From Candidatus Omnitrophota bacterium (GTDB lineage Bacteria > Omnitrophota > Gorgyraeia > Gygaellales > Profunditerraquicolaceae), in NCBI GenBank assembly GCA_018895075.1, contig JAHIOW010000008.1:1-52419 (forward strand): a stretch of 52,419 nt of DNA, in the 5' to 3' direction. The translations under genes were made by a program, and so were the position numbers. The notes beneath the pieces are model-generated. The model saw nothing but the letters and a program-made list of their open reading frames with translations. It made no database searches and was not told the DNA's origin. Shown here in pieces: positions 34,322 through 42,020 of the stretch. Each line of letters opens with the position of its first letter. The first letter of the stretch is position 1.

Positions 34322-34700
34322 GAAAAAGGCACTAACCCTTCTTGAAATTATTATCTCCACAGTTATTATGTCTTTAGTGATAACCGGCATGGCCAATATC
34401 TTTCTCGCGGGTAAAAGGCATATCTTGCATACTCGTTCGCGGATGACCGCAGGAGAATTGGGTAGACGCTTTTTAGACCCTTTACAGATGGATGTAAGAC
34501 AGGATGAGTGGTTTACTAACGGTAATTGTCTAACTGGAGATGGAAGCGTTGGTTGCGATACAACACCTTGGTCTCCAGATGGAATTGTGAGCTATACCCC
34601 TCAATATGAAATAAGTCGTCTTCTTGTAGATGCCCAAAATCCCTTAGGTCGCTTACGTAAGGTAAAACTTACTGTAACCTGGAATGAACTCTCTCCTTAA
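34305..34700 (+). CDS. Minor pseudopilin
   Basis: Start placed at ATG 34305 (MPVVPEKKALTLLEIIISTVIMSLVITGMANIFLAG), with CGGAGAA upstream; the longer frame from 34278 adds a leader unlike prepilins. Cleavage is expected before LTLLE (leader ...EKKA). The remainder (GRRFLDPLQMDVRQDEWF) is not family-specific. 131 residues. Overlaps the previous gene by 17 bases and the next one by 17 bases. Confidence 0.78.
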   Translation: MPVVPEKKALTLLEIIISTVIMSLVITGMANIFLAGKRHILHTRSRMTAGELGRRFLDPLQMDVRQDEWFTNGNCLTGDGSVGCDTTPWSPDGIVSYTPQYEISRLLVDAQNPLGRLRKVKLTVTWNELSP

Positions 34701-35268
34701 CAAATCCGTAACCCTCCTGGAATTATTAATTGCCATAACCTTGATAGGCCTGGTGGCCTTGGGTTTTTCTAGTATCGATTTATTTAGTCGCCACCATGTA
34801 TTGACAGCAGATAGACGGGCACAGATTCAAAATGATGTTTCTTATGTTTTAGACCATATGGCAAAAGAGATAAATAAGGCAATCGGTAATCGAGTTATTA
34901 CAGGAGAAGATCCCATCGATCTAGATAATATTGCAGGCGATATAGCCATAAGGATTTATGTAGATTTAGCCGCTGATGGGCAATCACCCGGTGATGGTCA
35001 AATAGGTACGCAGGGTGACCGTTGGAGAGCTTATCGCTTTAACGGTGTTGCAAATCAAATTTGGTATTATTCTGATTATCCTGGTTCCTATGAGGTTATT
35101 AGTCGGAAGATTTTAGATTTCGCTCCTAGCTCGATCGTAAGCGATAATTTTGTTGAGATTACTGTTACCGCACGCTGTGATCCAACAGATACAACCTCTT
35201 CTATTATCGATAATCCGTCTATTACTATGAGTACACGCATCAAGATGCCTTCCGTATCCACCAATTAA
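34684..35268 (+). CDS. Minor pseudopilin, PilW/GspJ-like
   Basis: 194 residues. Leader MNSLLNKS, then VTLLELLIAITLIGLVALGFSSIDLFSRH. DVSYVLDHMAKEINKAIGN and ITVTARCDPTD are typical of PilW/GspJ-type minor pilins that cap or start the fibre. Last of the four-pilin run; a 68-base gap then leads to a tRNA gene. Confidence 0.8.
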   Translation: MNSLLNKSVTLLELLIAITLIGLVALGFSSIDLFSRHHVLTADRRAQIQNDVSYVLDHMAKEINKAIGNRVITGEDPIDLDNIAGDIAIRIYVDLAADGQSPGDGQIGTQGDRWRAYRFNGVANQIWYYSDYPGSYEVISRKILDFAPSSIVSDNFVEITVTARCDPTDTTSSIIDNPSITMSTRIKMPSVSTN

Positions 35269-35336
35269 TCCCGCCTAATTTTATTTGCTAAAAGATAAAA
35301 GATGTGTTAGATTAAAAACTGAGAAACTAAGCCTAT

Positions 35337-35411
35337 GGGGCTGTAGCTCAGCGGGAGAGCATCTCGTTCGCAACGAGGGGGTCGGGGGTTCAAGTCCCCC
35401 CAGCTCCACCA
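35337..35411 (+). tRNA. tRNA-Ala (anticodon CGC)
   Basis: Full cloverleaf: acceptor GGGGCTG/CAGCTCC with the alanine identity pair G3-U70, D arm GCTC/GAGC, anticodon arm TCTCG-TTCGCAA-CGAGG (anticodon CGC, reads GCG), five-base variable loop, T arm GGGGG-TTCAAGT-CCCCC. The CCA end is encoded (35409-35411). A weak promoter, TTTGCT-17-TTAGAT (35284-35312), precedes it. Confidence 0.96.
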
Positions 35412-35461
35412 AATTTTGCGACAAGCAAAATTTGGTGGATGCCAAAACAATGTGTTTTGGC
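35405..35461. repeat. Palindrome overlapping the tRNA 3' end, plus second hairpin
   Basis: A perfect 15-bp inverted repeat (35405-35419 and 35425-35439, loop GACAA) has its left arm made of the tRNA tail TCCACCA plus AATTTTGC. A second perfect 9-bp hairpin, GCCAAAACA/TGTTTTGGC (35441-35461), follows. No T tract follows, so it is not a standard terminator; it might still stop or process the tRNA transcript. Repeats of TAGCAAATAGCAAATA follow at 35470-35487. Confidence 0.75.
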
Positions 35462-35504
35462 GCCACCATTTAGCAAATAGCAAATAACTAATGGCTAATA
35501 GTAT

Positions 35505-37007
35505 GTGAAAATGAAAACAAAGAAAATCAGTAAAAACTTATGGAAAATATTTTTCTCTGGCTATTTGCTATTTGTTATTGGCTATCTGCTATTTGCTACT
35601 CATTGTTTCTCTCAAGATATAAAATCCCCTAATGTCGCAGGGAGTTTCTATCCGGATGAACCTGGCGAGTTATCTAAGATAATAGATAATTTTCTTGATG
35701 CTGCAAACCCGGAATCTGTTAAAGGAGATATTATTGCGCTTATTTCGCCACATGCAGGTTATGGATATTCTGCTGCGACAGCCGCCTATGGATATAAACT
35801 CATCAAAGATAAACCATACAAGACAGTGGTAGTGATTGGTTCCAGTCATTACTATAGATTTAGCGGGGTTTCGGTTTATCCTGAGGGTATCTTTCGCACG
35901 CCCTTGGGAGATTTAGAAATAGATAATGAGTTTACGCAGGGATTATTAGATAAAGATATTGAGATTTTCTTTGATCCAGACGCCTTCCAAAAGGAACATT
36001 CAATAGAGGTGCAGTTACCATTTTTACAAAAGGTTTTATCTAATTTTAAGATAGTGCCCATAGTTATGGGGGATTGCAGTTTCGCAACCTGCCAAAGATT
36101 GGCAGGTTTTCTTAGAGAGATAATCGGTAGTCGTTCGGACGTTTTGATTGTTGCCTCCAGTGACCTCTACCATGGCTATGATTACGAAGAGGCAGAAACA
36201 GTGGATGGCTTGACTTTGTCCTACCTTAATCAGATGAACCCCAAATTATTGGACCAAAAATTAAGAGAAGGAAGTGTCCAACTTTGCGGTGGCATTCCAG
36301 TGGTAACCACAATGCTTCTAGCCAGAGAACTTGGGTATGATAAACCGAAGGTATTAAAATATACAAATTCCGCTATTGTTACTGGTAAAAGGATTAAAGG
36401 AATTTGGACAGTAGGTTATGCCAGTTGTGTAGTTAGTAAAGAGGAGGAGAGTATGTTAAATGAGAAGCAAAAAAAGAGGTTATTGGAGATTGCGCGTGGC
36501 TCGATAGAGCATTACCTTAAGACAGGTAAAAAATTAGAGGTTTCGGAAGCTGATCCGGGGTTGTGCAAAGAGATGGGTGCCTTTGTTACCCTGCATAAAC
36601 AGGGCCAGCTGCGGGGATGCATAGGACATCTTATCGGGAATAAACCTTTATATCTTACGGTTAGAGATATGGCTATTGAGTCTGCGGTAGGTGACCCGCG
36701 CTTTACTCCTGTTGAAGAAAACGAACTTAAAGATATTGATATTGAAATTTCTGTGCTTTCTCCTCTGCAAAGAATAGACTCGTCTGATAAAATCCAATTA
36801 GGTATGCATGGTGTCTTAGTAAGACAAGGCCTAAGAAGCGGCGTTTTCCTTCCACAGGTAGCCATTGAAACCGGTTGGTCAAAGGAAGAATTCCTGTCAA
36901 ATTTGTGTGCTCACAAGGCAGGTATTTCGCCTGATGCCTGGAAAGATACATCTACAGAGATTTACATATTTACTGCAGAGTTATTCTCTGAAAAAGATTA
37001 TCAATAA
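35505..37007 (+). CDS. Exported Memo-AMMECR1 fusion protein (AmmeMemoRadiSam A+B)
   Basis: 500 residues, starting at GTG 35505 or ATG 35511. Residues 1-37 form a signal peptide with a duplicated GYLLF run encoded by short repeats (GGCTATTTGCTATTTG). Residues about 40-310 are a Memo domain: VAGSFYPDEPGEL, ALISPHAGYGYSAATAA, VVVIGSSHYYRF, FQKEHSIEVQLPFL and ASSDLYHGYDY supply the metal-site His and Asp residues. Residues about 325-490 are AMMECR1: GAFVTLHKQGQLRGCIGHL and AVGDPRFTPV. In other genomes the two parts go with a radical SAM protein; none of that type is adjacent. Biochemical role unknown; an extracytoplasmic location is unusual. Confidence 0.87.
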   Translation: MKMKTKKISKNLWKIFFSGYLLFVIGYLLFATHCFSQDIKSPNVAGSFYPDEPGELSKIIDNFLDAANPESVKGDIIALISPHAGYGYSAATAAYGYKLIKDKPYKTVVVIGSSHYYRFSGVSVYPEGIFRTPLGDLEIDNEFTQGLLDKDIEIFFDPDAFQKEHSIEVQLPFLQKVLSNFKIVPIVMGDCSFATCQRLAGFLREIIGSRSDVLIVASSDLYHGYDYEEAETVDGLTLSYLNQMNPKLLDQKLREGSVQLCGGIPVVTTMLLARELGYDKPKVLKYTNSAIVTGKRIKGIWTVGYASCVVSKEEESMLNEKQKKRLLEIARGSIEHYLKTGKKLEVSEADPGLCKEMGAFVTLHKQGQLRGCIGHLIGNKPLYLTVRDMAIESAVGDPRFTPVEENELKDIDIEISVLSPLQRIDSSDKIQLGMHGVLVRQGLRSGVFLPQVAIETGWSKEEFLSNLCAHKAGISPDAWKDTSTEIYIFTAELFSEKDYQ

Positions 37008-37012
37008 TCTAC

Positions 37013-37750
37013 ATGCATAGATTCTATAATCCTTGCCAAAATATCTCTGGCAATAAAATAATCATACAAGATAAGGGACTCCTCCATCATCTCAAAGATG
37101 TTTTACGCCTTAAGAGAGAAGACGAGGTTATAATATTTGATGGCCAACGTAACGAATATCAGTGTTCTATCGAAAAACTTACAGGTAAAGTCATCTTAAA
37201 TATCAAGCAGAAGCGGTCATTTTCAGAAATCAGAGAAGATATCAAGATTACTGTAGCTGTGGCTTTGCCTAAAAAATCTAAGATGGATGGAATTGTAGAT
37301 AAACTTACACAGCTGGGAGCAGATAGGATTATTCCTTTAGAGACTGAGCGTGTCAGTGTTAATCTTGATGATAGAAAGAAAAAGCTGCGACTTCAACGTT
37401 GGAGGAGAATCGCCTTAAGCGCCAGTCAGCAAAGCCAGAGAAATAACTTACCTATTATCGATTCAATAAAAGACATAAATGATGTATTATCTAATCTGCA
37501 GGGATTTGATTTGAAATTGATACCCACATTGACTGGAGAACGGGAACCATTAAAAGAAATTTTAGATAAATCTAAACCCCAAAATATATTAGTCCTTATT
37601 GGACCAGAAGGGGATTTTACGCTGCAAGAAGTCATTAAGGCTAAAAGAGCCGGCTTTATTGCAGTATCATTGGGTGATTTAGTCCTACGTGTGGAGACCG
37701 CCGCTATCGTAGTCGCTGGTTTTATTAGATTATATTATGAAAACGATTAA
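37013..37750 (+). CDS. rsmE: 16S rRNA (uracil1498-N3)-methyltransferase
   Basis: SAM-dependent methylation of U1498 in the ribosomal decoding site. SPOUT fold: MHRFYNPCQN with a PUA-like N-terminal domain (HHLKDVLRLKREDEVIIFDG), then ALPKKSKMDGIVDKLTQLGADRIIPLETERV and the knotted C-terminal LIGPEGDFTLQEVIKAKRAGFIAVSLGDLVLRVETAA. 245 residues. Five bases after the Memo fusion; its last 14 bases overlap the mtaB start. Confidence 0.94.
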   Translation: MHRFYNPCQNISGNKIIIQDKGLLHHLKDVLRLKREDEVIIFDGQRNEYQCSIEKLTGKVILNIKQKRSFSEIREDIKITVAVALPKKSKMDGIVDKLTQLGADRIIPLETERVSVNLDDRKKKLRLQRWRRIALSASQQSQRNNLPIIDSIKDINDVLSNLQGFDLKLIPTLTGEREPLKEILDKSKPQNILVLIGPEGDFTLQEVIKAKRAGFIAVSLGDLVLRVETAAIVVAGFIRLYYEND

Positions 37751-39134
37751 CCCTTCGACTACGCTCAGGGTTAATGGTGAGCGAAGTCGAACCATTAAAT
37801 TCTTTACTTTGGGTTGTAAGGTAAATCAATATGAGACTCAAGTTATCAGGGAAAGATTTATTAAAGCCGGCTTTAGGGAATTAGAAGATGGTCAACCTGC
37901 CGATATCTATGTCATCAATACCTGTACCGTAACCTCAACAGCTGACCGTAAATCTCGCCGTCTAATTCATTATTCTCATCGGCAGAATCCTAAAGCCAAA
38001 ATTATCGTTACAGGCTGCTATACAGAATTAGATAGCGATGAAATCGCTAAAATTTCCGGGATAAGCCACATCGTTAAGAATAAAGAAAAAAATGGGATTG
38101 TGGGATTATTAGACGAACATAACGAACTTAACGAACATAACGAAGTAGGTATCCCGAATGCAGTTAATCAAGGTAGCCGTACTTCGGGATCCCGAAGAGA
38201 CACAGAAGCAGTTACTACATTCGGGATAAGCAATTTTTCTGGACATACCCGGGTATTTTTAAAGATTCAGGATGGTTGCAATAATCTTTGTTCTTATTGC
38301 AAGATACCTTTAGTCAGGGGAGCTTCAAAAAGTAGGCCTTTGAAGGAGATTATTCGAGAGGCAGAAAACCTCGTAAAAAATGGCTTTAAAGAAATAGTGC
38401 TTTCTGGCATTTGCTTAGGGGCTTATGGCAGAGATTTACAAGGACAGTTAAGTCTTGTTAATGTGGTTGAGGCATTAGAGAATATAGAGGGATTATTACG
38501 CATCAGATTAAGTTCTATAGAAGCGGCTGATGTCTCGGATAGATTAATCCAAAAGATGAGGCAATCTAGGAAATTATGTCGGCATCTGCACATTCCTATT
38601 CAAAGTGGCGATGATGCGGTTTTAAAGAAAATGAAGCGTAGCTATAAAGGTAGAGATTATTTAAATCTGATTAACAGGATAAAAAGATATATGCCAGGGG
38701 TAGCTATAACTACAGATGTTATGGTAGGCTTTCCCGGGGAAGATGAGATTAACTTCAAAAATACCACAGACTTGATTAAGAAAGTTCTTCCGCTTAGAGT
38801 GCATATTTTTCCTTATAGCCCAAGAGAAGGCACACCTGCTTATAATTTTAAAGATAAAGTAAATCCTGTCAAAATAAGAGAAAGGATTTTGCGTCTCCAA
38901 GGTATCGCCAAGGCCTGTGCACTTGCTTATAGAAAAGGATTCCTTACCAAAAATACGGATGTGCTTGATGTGCTTATAGAGACTCAATCCAAGGAAAATC
39001 CTACACTTTGGGAGGGTTACACTGATAATTATATAAAAGCCTTAGTTAAATCTAACCAAAACCTAAAAAACCAACTTGTCTCAGTGAGATTAGAAAAGAT
39101 AACTAAAGATTTTATCTTGGCAGAATTTCATTGA
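37737..39134 (+). CDS. mtaB: tRNA t6A37 methylthiotransferase MtaB
   Basis: Radical SAM enzyme adding a methylthio group to t6A37 of tRNAs. Three N-terminal cluster cysteines (TLGCKVNQYETQ, NTCTVTSTADRKSRR, VTGCYTE), radical SAM motif DGCNNLCSYCKIPLVRGASKSRP, LSGICLGAYG, and a C-terminal TRAM domain. LGCKVNQYET indicates MtaB rather than MiaB or RimO. Two insertions are visible: residues 5-20 (NPSTTLRVNGERSRTI), whose removal gives the normal MKTIKFFTLGCKVNQ, and about residues 124-165, encoded by short repeats between the first domain and the radical SAM domain. 465 residues. Overlaps rsmE. Confidence 0.93.
   Translation: MKTINPSTTLRVNGERSRTIKFFTLGCKVNQYETQVIRERFIKAGFRELEDGQPADIYVINTCTVTSTADRKSRRLIHYSHRQNPKAKIIVTGCYTELDSDEIAKISGISHIVKNKEKNGIVGLLDEHNELNEHNEVGIPNAVNQGSRTSGSRRDTEAVTTFGISNFSGHTRVFLKIQDGCNNLCSYCKIPLVRGASKSRPLKEIIREAENLVKNGFKEIVLSGICLGAYGRDLQGQLSLVNVVEALENIEGLLRIRLSSIEAADVSDRLIQKMRQSRKLCRHLHIPIQSGDDAVLKKMKRSYKGRDYLNLINRIKRYMPGVAITTDVMVGFPGEDEINFKNTTDLIKKVLPLRVHIFPYSPREGTPAYNFKDKVNPVKIRERILRLQGIAKACALAYRKGFLTKNTDVLDVLIETQSKENPTLWEGYTDNYIKALVKSNQNLKNQLVSVRLEKITKDFILAEFH
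37746..37798. repeat. Two-hairpin coding palindrome at the mtaB N-terminus (GERSRTI family)
   Basis: 48 inserted bases between two direct copies of ATTAA (37746-37750 and 37794-37798). Hairpin 1: ATTAACCCT, loop TCGACTACGCTC, AGGGTTAAT. Hairpin 2: TTAATGGT, loop GAGCGAAGTCGA, ACCATTAA. The middle TTAAT is the inverted copy of the target bases and serves both stems. The two 12-base loops are complementary to one another except at one position. The insert adds exactly 16 codons. Confidence 0.9.
38113..38227 (+). repeat. Repeat-rich insertion inside mtaB linker
   Basis: Starts with alternating CGAACATAA/CGAACTTAA units, then a larger inverted pair ATCCCGAATG (38151-38160) and CATTCGGGAT (38218-38227), with a perfect 16-base palindrome CTTCGGGATCCCGAAG at 38182-38197 between. 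Translated as EHNELNEHNEVGIPN and following polar residues, where homologues have only a short linker. Confidence 0.7.
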
Positions 39135-39158
39135 TTGCCTATTTTAATATGATATAAT
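39131..39158 (+). promoter_or_regulatory. Promoter of the secreted tail-fibre-like gene
   Basis: TTGATT (39131-39136), 16-base spacer, TATAAT (39153-39158) with TG one base before (extended -10). A leader of about 30 bases carries AGGAGG before the ATG at 39196. Confidence 0.8.
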
Positions 39159-39195
39159 ATTTATTGAAAATTAAAATGAAACGAGGAGGTTAATA

Positions 39196-39612
39196 ATGCG
39201 CAGAACTATTATCTTTTCAGGTATAATTTTATTCTTTAGCGCGGGTCTCTGTTTTGCCCAAGAAGAATCTATCACCATCACCACCTATTATCCTTCACCT
39301 TATGGAAGTTATAATGAGCTAACCACTACAGGTGACACTTATCTGGCTATTGATTCTGGCAGTCAGGTCGGCATCGGCACGACGGATACAAATTCTTATA
39401 AGCTTCACGTAAAGGCAAATGCAACGTCTCCCGGCCAAATTGGCATAATGGTAGAGCAACCAGAGGGTAATCAAGTTGGTATTGTTACAGCAAATAGTAC
39501 AATTGGTGCATATATGGGAGTAAGCAACTTCTACGGTGCAGCACATATAGGAACATATACAAATCACCCCCTTATTCTAATGACTGGGGCTATACACGAA
39601 AGGTCACTATAG
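39196..39612 (+). CDS. Secreted tail-fibre-like protein, N-terminal frame
   Basis: 138 residues in this frame. Signal peptide MRRTIIFSGIILFFSAGLCFAQ, then SITITTYYPSPYGSYNEL and repeats of the VGIGTT...YKLHV kind found in tail-fibre and adhesin stalks. It stops at 39612 after IHERSL, but frame 3 from 39600 carries on with the expected VTIDTSGNVGIGTASPGNYKLYV. One extra A in the GAAAGG at 39598-39603 would join them. Together they would make about 270 residues with an S74-type C-terminal domain. Likely surface or secreted; substrate unknown. Confidence 0.75.
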   Translation: MRRTIIFSGIILFFSAGLCFAQEESITITTYYPSPYGSYNELTTTGDTYLAIDSGSQVGIGTTDTNSYKLHVKANATSPGQIGIMVEQPEGNQVGIVTANSTIGAYMGVSNFYGAAHIGTYTNHPLILMTGAIHERSL

Positions 39613-40013
39613 ATACCTCTGGCAACGTCGGCATCGGGACGGCGAGTCCAGGAAACTATAAACTCTATGTTAACGGTAATCAATACGTAAACGGAACTAT
39701 CACTGCAAGTAGTTCTCGAAATAGGAAAACCAATATCCAGCCTTTTTCGCAGGAGGACTACCGAGAAATTTTAGAAAAACTGCAGAATATTGAGGTAGTG
39801 CGATATAATCTTAAAAGTCAAGATACCTCTTCTTTAGCAAAGAGGCATATTGGGGTTATTGCTGAAGATTCACCTGATGAGATTACCACCGAAGATAAAA
39901 GCGCAATTGAAATTGGTAGTTATTTAGGTTTTCTCTTGGCAGCAATAAAGTCGCAGAATGAAGAGATTAAAGCCTTAAAGCAACAGATAGACAGATTGAG
40001 TGGAACCAGGTAA
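39600..40013 (+). pseudogene. C-terminal S74-type chaperone-like domain, shifted frame
   Basis: Continuation of the preceding gene in the -1 frame: a GNVGIGT stalk repeat, then SSSRNRKTNIQPFSQEDYREILEKL, VVRYNLKSQ, HIGVIAEDSPDEI and a C-terminal coiled coil (IKSQNEEIKALKQQIDRL). This is the layout of peptidase_S74 intramolecular chaperone domains: S-S-R-x-K-x-N near the start, then I-G-V-I-A-E-D. The GTG at 39798 could start a short product but has no ribosome site. Best read as a part of the 39196 gene. Confidence 0.72.
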
Positions 40014-40016
40014 CCA

Positions 40017-40358
40017 ATGAGGTGGGAAATGGGGACTTTTATAAAATTTTGTATTGTAATTATTTTAGCCGCATCTTTAATACTAGGTTTATTATCTTAT
40101 AAAGCAATCCTTGCCCAATGTAGTTGTGAGTGTGGGGATATTTGTACCTCCACCTCAACTACTCATGTAATAGAGCACCTTCCTTACAGCGCTACTTGGG
40201 AGGGTTCTTGTTGCGATGGAGGCCCTAAATCGGTTTCATTTAATACACTAGTCTTTTGGCATCAGGGCACTCAATATAATACACTTCCTGCCTACGTTAC
40301 CCATAGCTGGACTCAATTTGATGGATGCCTACCCTGTTTTCCAGAGGAAGGTATTTGA
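40017..40358 (+). CDS. Small secreted cysteine-rich protein
   Basis: 113 residues, not recognised. N-terminal membrane or signal segment FCIVIILAASLILGLLSYKAILAQ, then CSCECGDIC, SCCDGG and CLPCFP, nine cysteines after the signal segment that suggest disulphides or metal binding outside the cytoplasm. The start may be ATG 40029 (MGTFIKF), which has GAGGTGG just before it. It begins three bases after the tail-fibre-like gene and is likely expressed with it. No clear terminator follows in the 190-base gap. Confidence 0.6.
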   Translation: MRWEMGTFIKFCIVIILAASLILGLLSYKAILAQCSCECGDICTSTSTTHVIEHLPYSATWEGSCCDGGPKSVSFNTLVFWHQGTQYNTLPAYVTHSWTQFDGCLPCFPEEGI

Positions 40359-40485
40359 GGGAGCGAATTGATGATAAGAAGAAGGGTGTCGGGGGAGAGC
40401 TCTTTTTAATATTACCCTTTTATAGATAACGGGTTACAATACCCTACCTATCAAAAAATAATTTTTAAAAAAGAAAGCGCTTTCC

Positions 40486-40514
40486 TTGATAATTACCTGT
40501 TTATATGTTATACT
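40486..40514 (+). promoter_or_regulatory. Promoter of the cvpA-dnaG-rpoD region
   Basis: TTGATA (40486-40491), 17-base spacer, TATACT (40509-40514) with TG one base upstream (extended -10). AAGGAG lies about 10 bases before the ATG at 40549. It may serve cvpA, the Nif3-like gene and perhaps dnaG. Confidence 0.8.
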
Positions 40515-40548
40515 TTGAAGAACTTAGAGGTCAAAAGGAGAATAAGGT

Positions 40549-41142
40549 ATGTTATTAGGGGGCATAAGACAATTTAACTGGCTGGATATCGTTGTTCTAA
40601 TTCTAATATTACGAATAGGTTACATCGCGCTGAAGAATGGCCTACCAGTAGAACTATTTAAATTCTTCGGCACCATCTTTTCGGTGTATCTGTCTATGCA
40701 TTATTATGTTTTGTGGGCGGTGTATTTACAAGAACGTATCCCTCTAAAAAATATATCCTTGGGATTCTTAAGACTTTTTTCTTTTGTGGCCTTATCCGCC
40801 TTGGGTTATTTTATTTTTCTTCTCTTGCGTAAGGTATTTTACCGGTTGATTACAGTAGAGCCGGTCGAGAAATTAAATAAATGGGGGGGCTTTATCTTAA
40901 GTATGCTCAGGGGTATTTTATTGTTAAGTCTAATATTATTTATTCTGGCTCTCTCTAATATCAGTTATTTAAATAAGAGCGCCAGAAACTCTTATTTAGG
41001 CAGGCGTATTTTTAAGGTTGCTCCTTTTGTCTACAGCGGATTATGGAATAATTTGGTTTCTAAGTTTAGGACTGCTGAGGAATTCAATAAGGCTATCCTT
41101 GAGGTTCAACCCTTGGGTTCTGCTGTAAAACCTAATCCATGA
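40549..41142 (+). CDS. CvpA-family membrane protein
   Basis: 197 residues with about four membrane segments. The opening FNWLDIVVLILILRIGYIALKNGLPVELFKFFGTIFSVYLS is the family hallmark (N-W-x-D-hydrophobic, then G-x-x-x-E). A later FILSMLRGILLLSLILFILAL matches the last helix pair. CvpA proteins are tied to colicin V export and envelope homeostasis, with unclear mechanism. Overlaps the following gene as ATGA. Confidence 0.82.
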   Translation: MLLGGIRQFNWLDIVVLILILRIGYIALKNGLPVELFKFFGTIFSVYLSMHYYVLWAVYLQERIPLKNISLGFLRLFSFVALSALGYFIFLLLRKVFYRLITVEPVEKLNKWGGFILSMLRGILLLSLILFILALSNISYLNKSARNSYLGRRIFKVAPFVYSGLWNNLVSKFRTAEEFNKAILEVQPLGSAVKPNP

Positions 41143-42014
41143 AATTATTCCGTCTTTATAATCAGGTTATAAAATTTGGCAGGGCAGGCGATCCCAGAAA
41201 AAAAACCCGGATAGATTCTTATCCTGATACCGCTATACTGTATGGGGAAGCGGATACCCAGATAAAAAGGATTCTTATAGGTATAGATATAGAGGTAGGC
41301 GAACTCTTATTAGCAGATAAGATTCGTAAGCAACAGGGACTAGATTTAGTAATCTCTCATCATCCGCAAGGTAAGGCATTAGTTTCTTTATACAAGGTGA
41401 TGGGGGTGCAGGTAGATTTATTAAGAAAGTTAGGAATATCTAAGTCCGTTGCCCAGGAGCTATTAGAGGAGAGAAAGAGAGAAGTAGAGAGGAGGTTCCT
41501 GCCGCATAATCATATGCGCGCAGTAGACGCAGCGAGGTTGTTAGATTTGCCATTTATGTGCGCGCATACACCGGCGGATAATCAGGCGCACAGTTTCATA
41601 CAGGAATTATTGAATAAAGAAAAACCTAAGAAACTGAAGGACATCCTGGATATCTTGATGGGTATCCCTGAATACAAACAGGCAGCAGGAGACTTGGCCG
41701 GGCCAAGGATTATTTTGGGAAATCCTAATCGCCCGGCGGGTAAGATTTCTCTGGAGATGACCGGAGGTACGTCAGGCCCTAAAGAGGCATTTGCCAGGTT
41801 GTATAAGGCCGGGATTAGGACCCTGGTGTGTATGCATATGAATGAGGAACATTTTAAGAAAGTAAAGGATATCAATCTTAATGTAATTATTGCCGGGCAC
41901 ATCTCTTCTGATACCTTGGGTTTAAACCTGCTTTTAGACAGAATCGAAAAAGAAGACAAAGAAAAGTTCCAGGTTATTAATTGCTCAGGGTTCCACCGAA
42001 TTCCTCGTAGATAG
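41139..42014 (+). CDS. Nif3-like dinuclear-metal protein
   Basis: 291 residues. Resembles the bacterial NIF3/NGG1p-interacting-factor branch: YGEADTQIKRILIGIDIEVGELLLADKI, LDLVISHHPQGKAL (metal-binding His pair), HNHMRAVDAARLLDLPFMCAHTPADN, GGTSGPKEAFARLYKAGI and a closing NVIIAGHISSDTLGLNLLLDRIE. Activity is not established for the family (hydrolase or metal chaperone have been proposed). Overlaps cvpA by four bases. A repeat-flanked cassette lies between it and dnaG. Confidence 0.8.
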   Translation: MKLFRLYNQVIKFGRAGDPRKKTRIDSYPDTAILYGEADTQIKRILIGIDIEVGELLLADKIRKQQGLDLVISHHPQGKALVSLYKVMGVQVDLLRKLGISKSVAQELLEERKREVERRFLPHNHMRAVDAARLLDLPFMCAHTPADNQAHSFIQELLNKEKPKKLKDILDILMGIPEYKQAAGDLAGPRIILGNPNRPAGKISLEMTGGTSGPKEAFARLYKAGIRTLVCMHMNEEHFKKVKDINLNVIIAGHISSDTLGLNLLLDRIEKEDKEKFQVINCSGFHRIPRR

Positions 42015-42020
42015 TAGAGT

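Noticed and set aside
35337-35461. Integration site (att) at the tRNA 3' end
   Set aside because: The copy of the tRNA tail is inverted and adjacent, with no integrase or distant direct repeat.
35285-35473. Small open frames on both strands over the tRNA gene
   Set aside because: They are frames through the tRNA-Ala and its palindrome, not proteins.
39196-40013. Prophage tail fibre
   Set aside because: It has a signal peptide and its own promoter and no phage genes around it; a secreted host protein with a fibre-like fold fits better.
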